Assembly: GCA_049840395.1 (NCBI GenBank)
Contig: JASGLD010000005.1
Coordinates: 1,240,001 to 1,304,000 of the forward strand
From: CAILZL01 sp049840395
Lineage (GTDB): Bacteria; Pseudomonadota; Gammaproteobacteria; Steroidobacterales; Steroidobacteraceae
DNA: 64,000 nt
Reading direction: 5' to 3'
The position numbers and the translations under genes were made by a program. The notes below the pieces were generated by a model that made no database searches, was not told the DNA's origin, and saw nothing but the letters and a program-made list of their open reading frames with translations. Below are positions 25,806 to 35,360 of this stretch, one piece after another (the first letter of the stretch is position 1; every line of letters begins with the position of its first letter).

Positions 25806-26912
25806 ATGGGTGTGAAAAGATTGCTGGTTACCGGCGGCGCCGGGTTCATCGGTTCGAACTTCGTGCATCATTGGTTGCAGCAGCATCCGGGCGATCGTGT
25901 GGTGGTGCTCGATGCGCTGACCTATGCGGGTAATCTCGGCAATTTGGCTGCTTTGAAACAGCGAGCCGAACTGCGATTCGTGCAGGGTGACATCGCTGAC
26001 ACCGCCCTGGTTGAAGACCTGCTGCGCGAGGAGCGTATCGACACGCTGGTGCATTTCGCCGCCGAATCGCATGTGGATCGTTCAATTCACGGGCCGGATG
26101 CCTTCGTGCAGACCAATGTCATCGGCACGCATTCATTGCTCAAGGCCGCGCGCAAGGTCTGGCTGGATGAGCAACGATTGACCGACCACCGTTTCCACCA
26201 TGTGTCCACCGATGAGGTGTATGGCTCGCTGAGTCCCACCGACCCGGCTTTTACCGAGACCACGCCGTACGCGCCCAATTCGCCCTATTCGGCCAGCAAA
26301 GCGGCTTCCGACCATCTGGTGCGCGCTTATCACCATACCTATGGCCTCAACGTCACTACCAGCAATTGTTCCAATAACTACGGGCCGTTTCATTTTCCCG
26401 AAAAACTCATCCCATTGATGATCGTCAACATTCTGGAAGGCAAGCCGCTGCCTATTTATGGGGATGGCAAGAATGTGCGCGATTGGTTGCACGTTAGCGA
26501 CCATTGTCGCGGTATCGAACTGGTGTTGCAAAAAGGGCTGGTAGGCGAGGTGTACAACATCGGTGGCGGTGCAGAGGCCGAGAATATCTATCTGGTGCAA
26601 AAGCTATGTGCCATTGCCGATGAGTTGTTTGCCGCCGATGCCACACTGAAAGCCAGATTCCCCAATGCTCCGGCTGCTGCCGGTAAAGAGAGCGGCTCGC
26701 TGATTACTTATGTGAAAGATCGGCCGGGCCATGACCGTCGTTACGCAATAGATTGCCGCAAAATCGACAGCAGCCTGGGCTATCGCGCCCGGGTTACGCT
26801 GGTCGATGGGCTGCGCGATACATTCAGCTGGTATCTGCAGAATGAAGCTTGGTGGCGCGCTGTGATGGACGGCAGTTATCGGCAGTGGTTGGCAACGCAG
26901 TACGTGGGGTAG
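25806..26912 (+). CDS. rfbB: dTDP-glucose 4,6-dehydratase
   Basis: An NAD-dependent SDR dehydratase (368 residues) that turns dTDP-glucose into the 4-keto-6-deoxy sugar. The cofactor motif LVTGGAGFIGSNFVHHW, the active-site triad around STDEVYG (Asp-Glu dyad) and the Tyr-Lys pair of YSASKAASDHLVRAY are all seen. NCSNNYGPFHFPEKLIPL is diagnostic. The start is ATG 25806. The gene is last in the set rather than first, which is unusual compared with the common rfbBDAC order. Confidence 0.95.
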   Translation: MGVKRLLVTGGAGFIGSNFVHHWLQQHPGDRVVVLDALTYAGNLGNLAALKQRAELRFVQGDIADTALVEDLLREERIDTLVHFAAESHVDRSIHGPDAFVQTNVIGTHSLLKAARKVWLDEQRLTDHRFHHVSTDEVYGSLSPTDPAFTETTPYAPNSPYSASKAASDHLVRAYHHTYGLNVTTSNCSNNYGPFHFPEKLIPLMIVNILEGKPLPIYGDGKNVRDWLHVSDHCRGIELVLQKGLVGEVYNIGGGAEAENIYLVQKLCAIADELFAADATLKARFPNAPAAAGKESGSLITYVKDRPGHDRRYAIDCRKIDSSLGYRARVTLVDGLRDTFSWYLQNEAWWRAVMDGSYRQWLATQYVG

Positions 26913-26978
26913 ACGGGCAGGGAGGTCCGTGCTCCGTTCTCAGGGCCTCTCGGGTTGCTTTAAAAAGATTGTCCGATT

Positions 26979-26998
26979 GGCTTAAAAAGCCGGTTTTT
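26979..26998 (+). terminator. Weak hairpin-T terminator after rfbB
   Basis: GGCTT-AAA-AAGCC followed by GGTTTTT; a flanking pair ATTGGCT/AGCCAAT (26976-26982 and 27000-27006) offers an alternative fold. It separates the rhamnose genes from the promoter of the next locus. Confidence 0.45.
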
Positions 26999-27059
26999 CA
27001 GCCAATACTCACGTGGCATGCAGCGGCGAATGCGCCGGGCACTATTTTACCGGCACGCA

Positions 27060-27088
27060 TTGCGGTAACCCGCTACGGTCCCTAGAAT
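27060..27088 (+). promoter_or_regulatory. Sigma70-like promoter of module 1
   Basis: TTGCGG at 27060-27065 and TAGAAT at 27083-27088 are separated by exactly 17 bp. The same architecture, including CTAGAATCCC, precedes the second large SLBB gene at 44606-44634. Confidence 0.65.
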
Positions 27089-27126
27089 CCCCGCCAATTT
27101 ATCGCTGGGTATTAGGGATCTATTGA

Positions 27127-29982
27127 GTGAACGCGACGCCAATCGAACAAGGCACTTTGTCCCGGGTAACTTGGGCGCGCTTCATAGCCGGCTTAAGCTT
27201 TTTCCTACTGTCATTCCTGGCCTTTGCTCAGAACACGACACCTACTGCTGAGCAGCTGGAGATTTTCAATAATCTCGATGCCTCACAGCAGCAGTCCATA
27301 TTGCAGACTTTGGGGCAAGGCGGTACCGGCAGCTCCAACTCCTCGCAAATGTCGACACGCGGCAGTCAGAGCAGCCGTGGCAGCGATACGACGAACACGT
27401 CGCGTCAGCGAGCCTTCACTACTCAAAATGCTCTTCCGAAAATTCCAGTGCTCAAGGCAGATGACGTTTTAATTGTCGAGTTGAGCTTTCCTCAGCCTAA
27501 GACGACAGTAACGCCCGCCACTTCCGGTCAGGGAACGCAGTCGGTAATTACTCCTGCGCCTGAGCTGGAGACTCCGCTCACAGAGGCAGAGAAGAATCGC
27601 TTGCGGCAATTGATGGACCTGGTGCGCTCAAAGAACACATACACTCTGTCACGTACCGGTGAGCTGCAGTTGCCTGGTTTTGCTCCCATGCCATTACTGG
27701 GATTGACGGTGGAGCAGGCAACGTCAAGAGTGGCTGCGGAGCCGGCGTTTTTCAATTTACAAGTCAAGCTGACTTTATTACCTCTGGAGAAATCGGGGGT
27801 GATGGGCTTAAAACCCTACGGCTACGATTTATTCGATGAAGAGCTCTCCACTTTTGCGCCCGTGACGGATGTGCCGGTGCCCTCGGATTACATCATGGGG
27901 CCGGGAGATGAGTTGAGCATCCAGCTCTACGGCAATCAGAATCGCACGGTCAAGTTGACGGTGGGACGCGATGGCCGCATCAACTTCCCGGAATTGGGTC
28001 CGATTACCGTCAGCGGACAAACCTTCTCTGCCTTACAAACCAGCATTGAGGAGCGAGTGAGCAGGCAGCTTCTCGGTGTACGTGCCAGCGTCTCCATGAG
28101 TGAAATTCGATCGATCCGAGTGTTCGTATCGGGCGAAGCAAAATATCCGGGTTCGTATACGGTGAGCGGCTTGTCGACAATGACGGGGGCAATATTTGCT
28201 TCGGGTGGTGTCAAGCCAATTGGTTCGTTACGCAATATCCAGCTCAGGCGCAACGGCAGTTTGATTCGTACGCTGGATCTATACGATCTTTTACTGCGGG
28301 GCGACACCAGTGAAGACGCGAAGTTGCTGCCGGGTGATGTGATCTTTATTCCGCCAGTAGGAGCTACCGTTGCGATCGATGGCGAGGTGCGGCGCCCGGC
28401 CATTTATGAATTGAAGGGCAATCAGTCGGCAGGCGATCTGATAACACTCGCCGGTGGTTTAACCCCTGATGCTGATACCAGTAAGACGTCGTTGACGCGT
28501 ATTGAAGGGCAGCGCCAACGTGCAGTGGCACCGGTTAGCCTGTTGGATGCCGCCGGTCGGAATCAGTTATTGCGTAATGGCGATTCCCTGGTTGTTGCGC
28601 GTATTCCGCCAACTCTTGATTCCGGCGTTGTGGTTTCCGGGCATGTGTATGCGCCTCGCGCCATTGCCTGGCGTCAAGGCTTGCGGCTCAGTGAAGTGCT
28701 GAGTTCAGTAGACGAGCTCAAGCCAAATGCTGATTTGCATTACTTGCTGATCCGTCGGGAGCTGGCGCCCGATCGCCGCGTTGCGGTGCTGTCCGCCGAT
28801 TTGTCCAAGGCTTTGGCCGCTCCCGGTAGCGACGCCGATTTGCTGATGCAGCCGCGCGATCAAATCACGGTTTTCGATTTCGAGATGGATCGGGCGCGTA
28901 TCATCAAGCCGATATTGGATGAGTTGCGTCTTCAGTCGCAGTCGAAGAATCCGACAGAGGTGGTTCGCGTTGTGGGGCGTATCAAGGTCCCGGGCGAATA
29001 TCCTTTGGAACCGAATATGCGGATCGGCGATCTTTTACGCGCCGGCGGCGATCTGGAGGATGCGGCATACTCTTCGACGGCTGAACTTACTCGTTTCGTG
29101 GAGCGCGATGGGCAACGTGCAACCGAACTGATTCAAGTGGATCTGGCAGCGGTGATTCGCGGTGACGCCGGCGCCAATCTGGCATTACGATCCGCCGACT
29201 CGCTTAATATCAAAGAAATTCCGCAATGGTCTGATCAGGAAAAAATCACTCTCAGGGGGGAGGTGCGTTTTCCGGGCGAATACTCCATCAAGCGCGGCGA
29301 AACGCTGCGCTCTGTCATTGATCGTGCCGGTGGTCTTACCGATTTGGCATTCGCGGCGGGTAGCGTTTTTACCCGTGAAGATCTGAAAGAACGTGAGCAG
29401 CAGCAGCTTGACATGCTGGCGACCCGAATGCAGGGCGATCTTGCATCGCTGGCCCTGCAGGGTGCTCAGGCAAATCAGGCTCAGGCAACGCAAGCACTGA
29501 GTGTGGGGCAGTCGCTACTGGCTCAACTTAAGTCATCCAAAGCCGTGGGCCGCCTGGTTATCGATCTGGGCCGGATAGTTGCTTCAGCCGCCGGTTCGGA
29601 GGGCGACGTCATCCTGCGCAATGGCGATACTTTGATTGTGCCGAAGCAGCGCCAGGAAGTGACTGTGATTGGTGAGGTCCAGACCACTACCTCGCATCTC
29701 TATCGATCAGGATTGTCGCGCGACGACTATGTGGAACAAAGCGGTGGCGTCACCCGCAAAGCCGATCGTAAGCAAATGTATGTCGTGCATGCCAATGGCA
29801 GCGTGGTCGCCAATAACAGCAGTCGCTGGTTCCGCGCCGGTAGCAGCGTAAAGATGCAGCCGGGAGACACGGTCGTTGTGCCTCTGGACACCGAGCGCAT
29901 GCCGGCTTTGCCGCTATGGCAGGCTGTTACACAGATTGTTTACAACATTGCAATCGCAGCAGCTGCGGTTAATTCGTTCTGA
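27127..29982 (+). CDS. Very large multi-SLBB polysaccharide export protein, module 1
   Basis: A 951-residue Wza-superfamily protein, far longer than E. coli Wza. A signal peptide ends near residue 34 (LSFLAFAQ) without a lipobox Cys; residues about 61-95 are Ser/Thr/Gly-rich. A polysaccharide-export domain lies about 250-325 (YIMGPGDELSIQLYG). Six SLBB-like units follow, at about 330-378, 415-458, 501-545, 612-658, 707-752 and 844-888, each with a V.G.V..PG.Y-type strand and a later AGGL/SGGV turn. The last 22 residues are hydrophobic (VTQIVYNIAIAAAAV), fitting a membrane-crossing helix. It should form the outer-membrane or periplasm-spanning channel. GTG 27127 is used. It is a paralogue of the protein at 44669-47449. 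Confidence 0.88.
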   Translation: MNATPIEQGTLSRVTWARFIAGLSFFLLSFLAFAQNTTPTAEQLEIFNNLDASQQQSILQTLGQGGTGSSNSSQMSTRGSQSSRGSDTTNTSRQRAFTTQNALPKIPVLKADDVLIVELSFPQPKTTVTPATSGQGTQSVITPAPELETPLTEAEKNRLRQLMDLVRSKNTYTLSRTGELQLPGFAPMPLLGLTVEQATSRVAAEPAFFNLQVKLTLLPLEKSGVMGLKPYGYDLFDEELSTFAPVTDVPVPSDYIMGPGDELSIQLYGNQNRTVKLTVGRDGRINFPELGPITVSGQTFSALQTSIEERVSRQLLGVRASVSMSEIRSIRVFVSGEAKYPGSYTVSGLSTMTGAIFASGGVKPIGSLRNIQLRRNGSLIRTLDLYDLLLRGDTSEDAKLLPGDVIFIPPVGATVAIDGEVRRPAIYELKGNQSAGDLITLAGGLTPDADTSKTSLTRIEGQRQRAVAPVSLLDAAGRNQLLRNGDSLVVARIPPTLDSGVVVSGHVYAPRAIAWRQGLRLSEVLSSVDELKPNADLHYLLIRRELAPDRRVAVLSADLSKALAAPGSDADLLMQPRDQITVFDFEMDRARIIKPILDELRLQSQSKNPTEVVRVVGRIKVPGEYPLEPNMRIGDLLRAGGDLEDAAYSSTAELTRFVERDGQRATELIQVDLAAVIRGDAGANLALRSADSLNIKEIPQWSDQEKITLRGEVRFPGEYSIKRGETLRSVIDRAGGLTDLAFAAGSVFTREDLKEREQQQLDMLATRMQGDLASLALQGAQANQAQATQALSVGQSLLAQLKSSKAVGRLVIDLGRIVASAAGSEGDVILRNGDTLIVPKQRQEVTVIGEVQTTTSHLYRSGLSRDDYVEQSGGVTRKADRKQMYVVHANGSVVANNSSRWFRAGSSVKMQPGDTVVVPLDTERMPALPLWQAVTQIVYNIAIAAAAVNSF

Positions 29983-30001
29983 TTCCAGTTGGATCTGGCT
30001 T

Positions 30002-30889
30002 GTGAATAAAAACACTCATGATAGGGAAGAAGACGGCGCAATTGATCTGCAATGGATGTTCGTTCTTCTTTGGCAGAAGCGTTGGTGGGTGGTTGTCAGC
30101 GTTATTGCGTTTTTAGCGCTATTCACTACCGCCGCCTTTACCATCACTCCTACATATCGCGCTGAGACGGTGTTGATATCCGCCAGTGCGGAACGTAGTT
30201 CCAACGGCTTGTTGGGTTCTGCTCTAAGCCAGTTGGGCGGTCTCGCTTCGCTTGCCGGTATTACCGTGGGTTCGAGTGATTCTGAAACTGAAGAATCGTT
30301 GGCAGTACTTCGATCTCGTCAATTTACCGAGCGATTCATCAGCGAAAATAATCTGATGCCGAAGTTGTACGCACAGATATGGGATGCTGCGGCGGGAAAA
30401 TGGACGGTTCCCGATGAAGAACGTCCCACGTTGGCAAAGGCCAGCGGCTATTTCAACAGGCGTATTCGCACCATAGCCCAGGATAAAAAAACCGGGTTGG
30501 TGATATTGCAGATTGATTGGAAGGATCGACTTGATGCGGCTGCCTGGGCAAATGAGTTGGTGCGGCGCTTGAACATGGAAATGCGCGACCGCGCGATCGC
30601 CAAGGCCGATGCCTCCATCGGCTATCTTGAAAAAGAATTGAATACAACCTCCTTGGTCGGCACTCAGGAGGCGATAAATCGCCTCATAGAGGCGCAAATC
30701 AAACAAAGGATGCTGGCCAATGTGAGTCAGGAGTACTCATTCCGGGTGGTTGATAAAGCACTGCCGGCTGACTCTGACGATCCCGTCAAACCAAAGAAAT
30801 TATATTTGATAGCCAGTGGGCCATTTGTCGGCTTTGTTTTCGGCGCGACTGTGATTTTTTTGGTGGGGCTGTTGCGACGTTGGAAGTGA
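30002..30889 (+). CDS. wzz: Wzz-type chain-length determinant, module 1
   Basis: A 295-residue inner-membrane co-polymerase. There is one helix near residues 25-45 (WWVVVSVIAFLALFTTAAF), a periplasmic region with the Gly-rich stretch LSQLGGLASLAGITVGSS, and a long helical part ending in DPVKPKKLYLIASG just before the second helix. It controls the length of the chain built by Wzy. No C-terminal tyrosine-kinase domain is attached. GTG 30002, 20 bp after the export gene, is preferred; an ORF reading from 29876 would overlap that gene by over 100 bp. Confidence 0.85.
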   Translation: MNKNTHDREEDGAIDLQWMFVLLWQKRWWVVVSVIAFLALFTTAAFTITPTYRAETVLISASAERSSNGLLGSALSQLGGLASLAGITVGSSDSETEESLAVLRSRQFTERFISENNLMPKLYAQIWDAAAGKWTVPDEERPTLAKASGYFNRRIRTIAQDKKTGLVILQIDWKDRLDAAAWANELVRRLNMEMRDRAIAKADASIGYLEKELNTTSLVGTQEAINRLIEAQIKQRMLANVSQEYSFRVVDKALPADSDDPVKPKKLYLIASGPFVGFVFGATVIFLVGLLRRWK

Positions 30890-31068
30890 AATCAGGCTGG
30901 ATCGGGATATGTGCTTATCATTGCTGACCAAAAAAACCGGCCGCTTGTCAGGCGCATTGGATTTCTGTGATGCGGCAATCGCTGCATTTGCAAATTAAAC
31001 GGATTGCGGATTCTGGAGATGATGTTGTTGGGATTCTCACGGATAAGTCTGCTCAGGCAAAGTAGATC

Positions 31069-32448
31069 TTGATTAATATTCCTAATGCTTTTGTGAGATG
31101 TTTGCCGAAGGCAGTTCGGGACCGAATTGAGCATCGTCCAAATCTTATAAAGGTCCTTGAGAATGTTGGCTGGCTGTTCGTGGATAAGATTCTGCGAATG
31201 GGAGTGGGTCTGGTCGTGGGTGTTTGGGTGGCGCGCTATCTGGGGCCCGAGCAGTTTGGCTTGTTCAACTATGCTACGGCGCTTGTTGCCATATTTGGTG
31301 CGGTAGCAACATTAGGGTTCAATGGCATCGTTGTTCGCGATTTGATCAGGCAGCCGCCCACTGCCGCTCCGGTCACTCTCGGGACCGCCTTCACCCTGCA
31401 GCTGCTGGGTGGCTTCGTGGCGGCTTTACTCATTGTGGTCACCGCTATTGGGTTGCGACCTGACAGCGAGCAGATGAAGGTTCTGGTTGCCATTCTCGGT
31501 TTCAGTCTGGTTTTCAAGGCCAGTGAGGTAATTCGATACTGGTTCGAATCCCGAGTGCAGTCGCGCTATACGGTGTGGGTGGAGAACGGCATCTTTTTAA
31601 TGATGTCCGTCGTCAGGATTGTCTTGATCTTGCGGCAGGCGTCGTTGGTGAGTTTCGTATGGCTGGTGTTGTTTGAGACGATTCTTGTGGCATTTGGTTT
31701 TGCCGGAGTCTATTTAATTACGCAAGGCGGTTTGAATAAATGGACGTTCCAGGCCCAGCGAGCGCGAGCGCTGATCAGGGATTCATGGCCGCTGATTCTT
31801 TCAGGCCTTTCCGTGATGATCTACATGCGCATTGATCAGGTAATGCTTGGCAAGATGGTGGGCGAAGGTGCGGTTGGAATTTACTCTGCCGCGCTGCGAA
31901 TAAGTGAAATCTGGTACATGATTCCGCAGGTTATTGTCGTTTCGCTGTTTCCCGCAATTATCGAGGCAAAAAAAAACGACGAGGACTTGTACAAAAAGAG
32001 GATGCAGAGGCTGCTCAACCTGATGGCGCTGCTGTCTCTGGCAATTTCAATCATCATGACGTTCCTGGCCGATCCGCTTGTTCTGCTGCTGTTTGGGAAT
32101 GGGTACGCTGAGGCGGGGGGCGTACTTAAGATTCATATTTGGGCTTCGGTGTTTGTTTTTTTTGGAGTGGCCGGCAGCAATTGGTATCTCGCGGAAAATC
32201 TGCAGCGATTGAGCTTGTATCGAACCGTGGCCGGCGGCGTGTTGAATGTGTTGTTGAACCTTGTTCTGATCCCAAAATATGGAGTGATTGGCGCGGCGCT
32301 GGCGACGGTTGTCGGTCAAGGCATGGCTGCCTACTTGATGGATGCCTCCTCAGTCAGATCGCGTAGTTTGTTTTTTGCAAAGACCAGGGCAATAGTGAGT
32401 CCTTTCCTGGTTTTGAAAGGCTTTCTACGTCGAGTGTCCAGCGAATAA
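31069..32448 (+). CDS. wzx: Polysaccharide flippase, Wzx-like, module 1
   Basis: A 459-residue polytopic protein with about 12-14 predicted helices, of the MATE/PST oligosaccharide flippase type. Helpful blocks are VGWLFVDKILRMGVGLVVGVW, ARYLGPEQFGLFNYATALV and MRIDQVMLGKMVGEGAVGIYSAA, all usual for Wzx. It should flip undecaprenyl-linked repeat units to the periplasm. TTG 31069 is the likely start. A 179-bp gene-free region separates it from wzz. From here to 43.6 kb the sequence is richer in A and T than the flanks. Confidence 0.87.
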   Translation: MINIPNAFVRCLPKAVRDRIEHRPNLIKVLENVGWLFVDKILRMGVGLVVGVWVARYLGPEQFGLFNYATALVAIFGAVATLGFNGIVVRDLIRQPPTAAPVTLGTAFTLQLLGGFVAALLIVVTAIGLRPDSEQMKVLVAILGFSLVFKASEVIRYWFESRVQSRYTVWVENGIFLMMSVVRIVLILRQASLVSFVWLVLFETILVAFGFAGVYLITQGGLNKWTFQAQRARALIRDSWPLILSGLSVMIYMRIDQVMLGKMVGEGAVGIYSAALRISEIWYMIPQVIVVSLFPAIIEAKKNDEDLYKKRMQRLLNLMALLSLAISIIMTFLADPLVLLLFGNGYAEAGGVLKIHIWASVFVFFGVAGSNWYLAENLQRLSLYRTVAGGVLNVLLNLVLIPKYGVIGAALATVVGQGMAAYLMDASSVRSRSLFFAKTRAIVSPFLVLKGFLRRVSSE

Positions 32449-32497
32449 ATGCGCGATTCCGGAGTTTGTTGATGAAGTTCTGCAATGGGTCGAAAGT

Positions 32498-33316
32498 ATG
32501 AGTCTTATTCACCGCCTGTACCTCATGTTTTTTGGGCGACGGTATTTCGCCAGATTTAACCGTTTGCTATTCATGCTGGGCCTGCGCGGCATGGGTGTTT
32601 ACAATTACCAAGGGGCGAGTAGTGGCGAAAGATGGTTCGTGGGCAACCTGATTGCAACGGACGAAGTCGTCACGGTATTTGATGTTGGTGCGAACGTAGG
32701 GTCTTATTCGAGCCAAATTCTGGAGTTCTGCAGGAATGCCAAGGTTCATGCTTTTGAACCGCATCCGCTGAATTTTGCGAAACTCGCGCAAGTAAGAGGC
32801 ATAGAGTCTTACAACTTGGCGTTGGGTAATGAAGAGGCCTCGCTTAGTCTGTTTGATTATCAGGGAGCCGCAGATGGCTCTCAGCATGCTTCGGTTTTTA
32901 AGGAGGTCATTGAGGGGCTTCACAAAGGGGCAAGCACTGCGCACAAAGTCAGATGTGTGCGACTGGATGAGTTTTGCAAGAGTAAAGACATTGACTCAAT
33001 CGATTTCTTGAAGATAGATACGGAAGGTAACGAATTGGATGTCCTGCGCGGAGCGGGGGCGCTGCTTCAGGACGGGCGCATCAAGGTCATTCAATTTGAG
33101 TTCAACGAAATGAATGTTGTGAGCCGCGTTTACATGCGCGATTTTGTTAACCTGCTGTCTGACTATGAATTATTCAGGTTGTTGCCATCGGGCTTGTTGC
33201 CATTGACGTATTCGCCATTGTTGTGCGAGTTGTTTGCTTTCCAGAATATCGTTGCGGTAGCGAAGTCCGCGTCTTTGGCTCCATTCGGAGCCAATTTGCG
33301 GCGCTGGAAAAAGTAA
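32498..33316 (+). CDS. FkbM-family methyltransferase
   Basis: A 272-residue SAM-dependent methyltransferase. SAM motif I reads VFDVGANVGSYSSQI (about residues 60-75). The block FLKIDTEGNELDVLRGA (about residues 165-182) is the FkbM signature. FkbM enzymes usually O-methylate sugars or related hydroxyl groups, so methyl decoration of a glycan residue is likely. The start is ATG 32498. Confidence 0.85.
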   Translation: MSLIHRLYLMFFGRRYFARFNRLLFMLGLRGMGVYNYQGASSGERWFVGNLIATDEVVTVFDVGANVGSYSSQILEFCRNAKVHAFEPHPLNFAKLAQVRGIESYNLALGNEEASLSLFDYQGAADGSQHASVFKEVIEGLHKGASTAHKVRCVRLDEFCKSKDIDSIDFLKIDTEGNELDVLRGAGALLQDGRIKVIQFEFNEMNVVSRVYMRDFVNLLSDYELFRLLPSGLLPLTYSPLLCELFAFQNIVAVAKSASLAPFGANLRRWKK

Positions 33317-33464
33317 GCCATAAGAAGTTTTTATAACAAGGCTGCTGCATACCTCTGTTTGTTTTGAGGTGCTGATTGTTTCCGGTTTAGATGGCGGCAG
33401 GGTTGCAGATGAGCTGATGCCGATGATGGATGGCGGATACTGGTCAATTTTCTACTTTTGATGG

Positions 33465-34412
33465 ATGTTCAATATGAAGCGGATACTTGTTACAGGTGGG
33501 GCGGGATTTCTGGGTTCACATCTGTGTGATCGCCTGATAAAGGACGGCGCAGATTTGTTATGCGTCGATAATTTTTTTACCGGGTCCAAGCAGAACGTTG
33601 CCCACCTGCTCGGACATCCTTATTTCGAACTGATGCGTCATGATGTGACATTTCCTTTATATGTGGAAGTGGACGAAATTTACAATCTCGCTTGTCCGGC
33701 AAGCCCCATTCATTACCAGCACGATCCCGTACAGACCACCAAGACCAGTGTGCACGGTGCCATCAACATGCTCGGCCTGGCTAAGCGAGTCAAGGCGCGG
33801 ATATTTCAAGCGTCGACGAGTGAGGTGTACGGAGATCCTGAGATACATCCACAGCAGGAAGGTTATTGGGGGCGCGTCAATCCAATAGGTCCGCGAGCTT
33901 GCTACGATGAGGGTAAGCGGTGTGCCGAAACGCTTTTCTTCGACTATCACCGACAGCACGATCTGGACATCAAGGTGGTGCGTATTTTCAATACTTATGG
34001 ACCGCGAATGCATCCCAACGACGGACGGGTGGTCAGTAACTTTATTGTCCAGGCGCTCAAGGGTGAGGACATAACGATTTACGGAGAGGGGCAACAGACG
34101 CGATCGTTTTGCTATGTTGATGATTTGATCGAAGGATTCGTTCGGATGATGAGTAGCGACGGTGGGTTGACCGGACCTGTGAATCTGGGCAATCCGCGTG
34201 AATTCACCATGCTGGAGCTGGCCGAGCATGTGCTGCGACTTGTCGGTGGCAAGTCGGCACTGTCCTTTCATCCTCTGCCGATGGACGATCCCAAGCAACG
34301 GCAGCCGGACATTTCGCTGGCAAAATCGAAATTGAATTGGGAGCCCAAGATTTCCTTGGAAGACGGATTGAAAGAAACCATTTCGTATTTCAGGAAGGTA
34401 CTTGATAAGTAA
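33465..34412 (+). CDS. uxs: UDP-glucuronate decarboxylase (UDP-xylose synthase)
   Basis: An extended SDR of 315 residues. It has the cofactor motif LVTGGAGFLGSHLCDRL, the UXS-specific stretch YNLACPASPIHYQHDPVQTTK, the STSEVYGDP active-site block and the catalytic Tyr-Lys in ACYDEGKRCAETL, which is typical of UDP-xylose synthases. It converts UDP-glucuronate to UDP-xylose; the UDP-GlcA would come from ugd at 59985. The start is ATG 33465, or ATG 33474 (MKRILVTGG). Confidence 0.92.
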   Translation: MFNMKRILVTGGAGFLGSHLCDRLIKDGADLLCVDNFFTGSKQNVAHLLGHPYFELMRHDVTFPLYVEVDEIYNLACPASPIHYQHDPVQTTKTSVHGAINMLGLAKRVKARIFQASTSEVYGDPEIHPQQEGYWGRVNPIGPRACYDEGKRCAETLFFDYHRQHDLDIKVVRIFNTYGPRMHPNDGRVVSNFIVQALKGEDITIYGEGQQTRSFCYVDDLIEGFVRMMSSDGGLTGPVNLGNPREFTMLELAEHVLRLVGGKSALSFHPLPMDDPKQRQPDISLAKSKLNWEPKISLEDGLKETISYFRKVLDK

Positions 34413-34415
34413 ACG

Positions 34416-35360
34416 ATGATGCGTAGCCCTATTCTTTTTCTGGTGTTCAACCGCCCGGACACCACAAAGCGTGTATTTGATGCTATCCGCGCTGCGCGGC
34501 CGCCTCGCCTGTATATAGCTGCGGACGGTCCTCGTCCTGACAGAGCAGGAGAGGCGGAGCTTTGCGAATCCGCCCGTCGCATCGCCAGCAACGTCGATTG
34601 GCCATGTGAGGTGCGTACCTTGCTGCGTTCGGAGAACCTCGGATGCAAGCGAGCGGTCAGCTCCGCAGTGACCTGGTTTTTCGAGTGTGAGCCCGAGGGA
34701 ATCGTTTTGGAAGACGATTGCCTCCCGCATCATTCATTCTTCGAATATTGCGATGAGCTGCTGGAGCGCTACCGAGATAATCCGCATGTCATGTGTATCA
34801 GTGGCGATAATTTCATCTCGGCCGACTGGGTTCCATCGGCAAGCTATTATTTTTCCCGCTATATGCATATCTGGGGTTGGGCGAGTTGGCGTAGAGCCTG
34901 GCGGTACTACGATGTCGACATGTCTGATTGGAAAGATAATCGGACAAATGCTCAGTTCTGGGCGCGCTGTATTTCGCATGCGCCGCAATCGATTGGTTAT
35001 TGGCAAAATATCTTCGACAAGGTGTTTTCGGGTCAGCTTGACACCTGGGATTACCAGTGGACTTACGCGTGTTTCAAGCAGCAGGGCTTGAGTTGCATGC
35101 CTGGTAATAATCTTATCTCCAACATCGGCTTCGGTAAGAACGCCACCCACACTACCAGTCCGGAGGGCAAGTTGGCCGATCTTGCGGCGGTTCCAATCGC
35201 CATGCCGTTAAAGCATCCCGAGTCGGTCGAGGCTGCAGATATCGCTGACACTCTGACCAATGATCATGTGTTTGAAATCGGTAATATGAATTGGACATTT
35301 GCGCGCATTCGCCGCGCAATAAACAACCGAATCGGCTGGCTATGGGGCAATGGCGGATGA
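34416..35360 (+). CDS. HlpA-like / GT-A fold glycosyltransferase
   Basis: A 314-residue protein beginning SPILFLVFNRPDTTKRVFDAI, the opening of a group often annotated as hemolytic protein HlpA-like or family 2-like transferases. The acidic metal site is in GIVLEDDCLPHHSFFEYCDELL (about residues 90-112). YMHIWGWASWRRAWRYYDVD is the conserved middle block of the group. It probably adds one sugar of the repeat unit; donor and linkage are not readable. It starts 3 bp after uxs and overlaps the next gene by ATGA. Confidence 0.75.
   Translation: MMRSPILFLVFNRPDTTKRVFDAIRAARPPRLYIAADGPRPDRAGEAELCESARRIASNVDWPCEVRTLLRSENLGCKRAVSSAVTWFFECEPEGIVLEDDCLPHHSFFEYCDELLERYRDNPHVMCISGDNFISADWVPSASYYFSRYMHIWGWASWRRAWRYYDVDMSDWKDNRTNAQFWARCISHAPQSIGYWQNIFDKVFSGQLDTWDYQWTYACFKQQGLSCMPGNNLISNIGFGKNATHTTSPEGKLADLAAVPIAMPLKHPESVEAADIADTLTNDHVFEIGNMNWTFARIRRAINNRIGWLWGNGG

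Noticed and set aside
27000..27126. Possible JUMPstart/ops element for RfaH upstream of the polysaccharide genes
   Set aside because: GCGGTAAC near 27062 and GCGGTATC near 47481 do not match the GGCGGTAGCGT core well enough.
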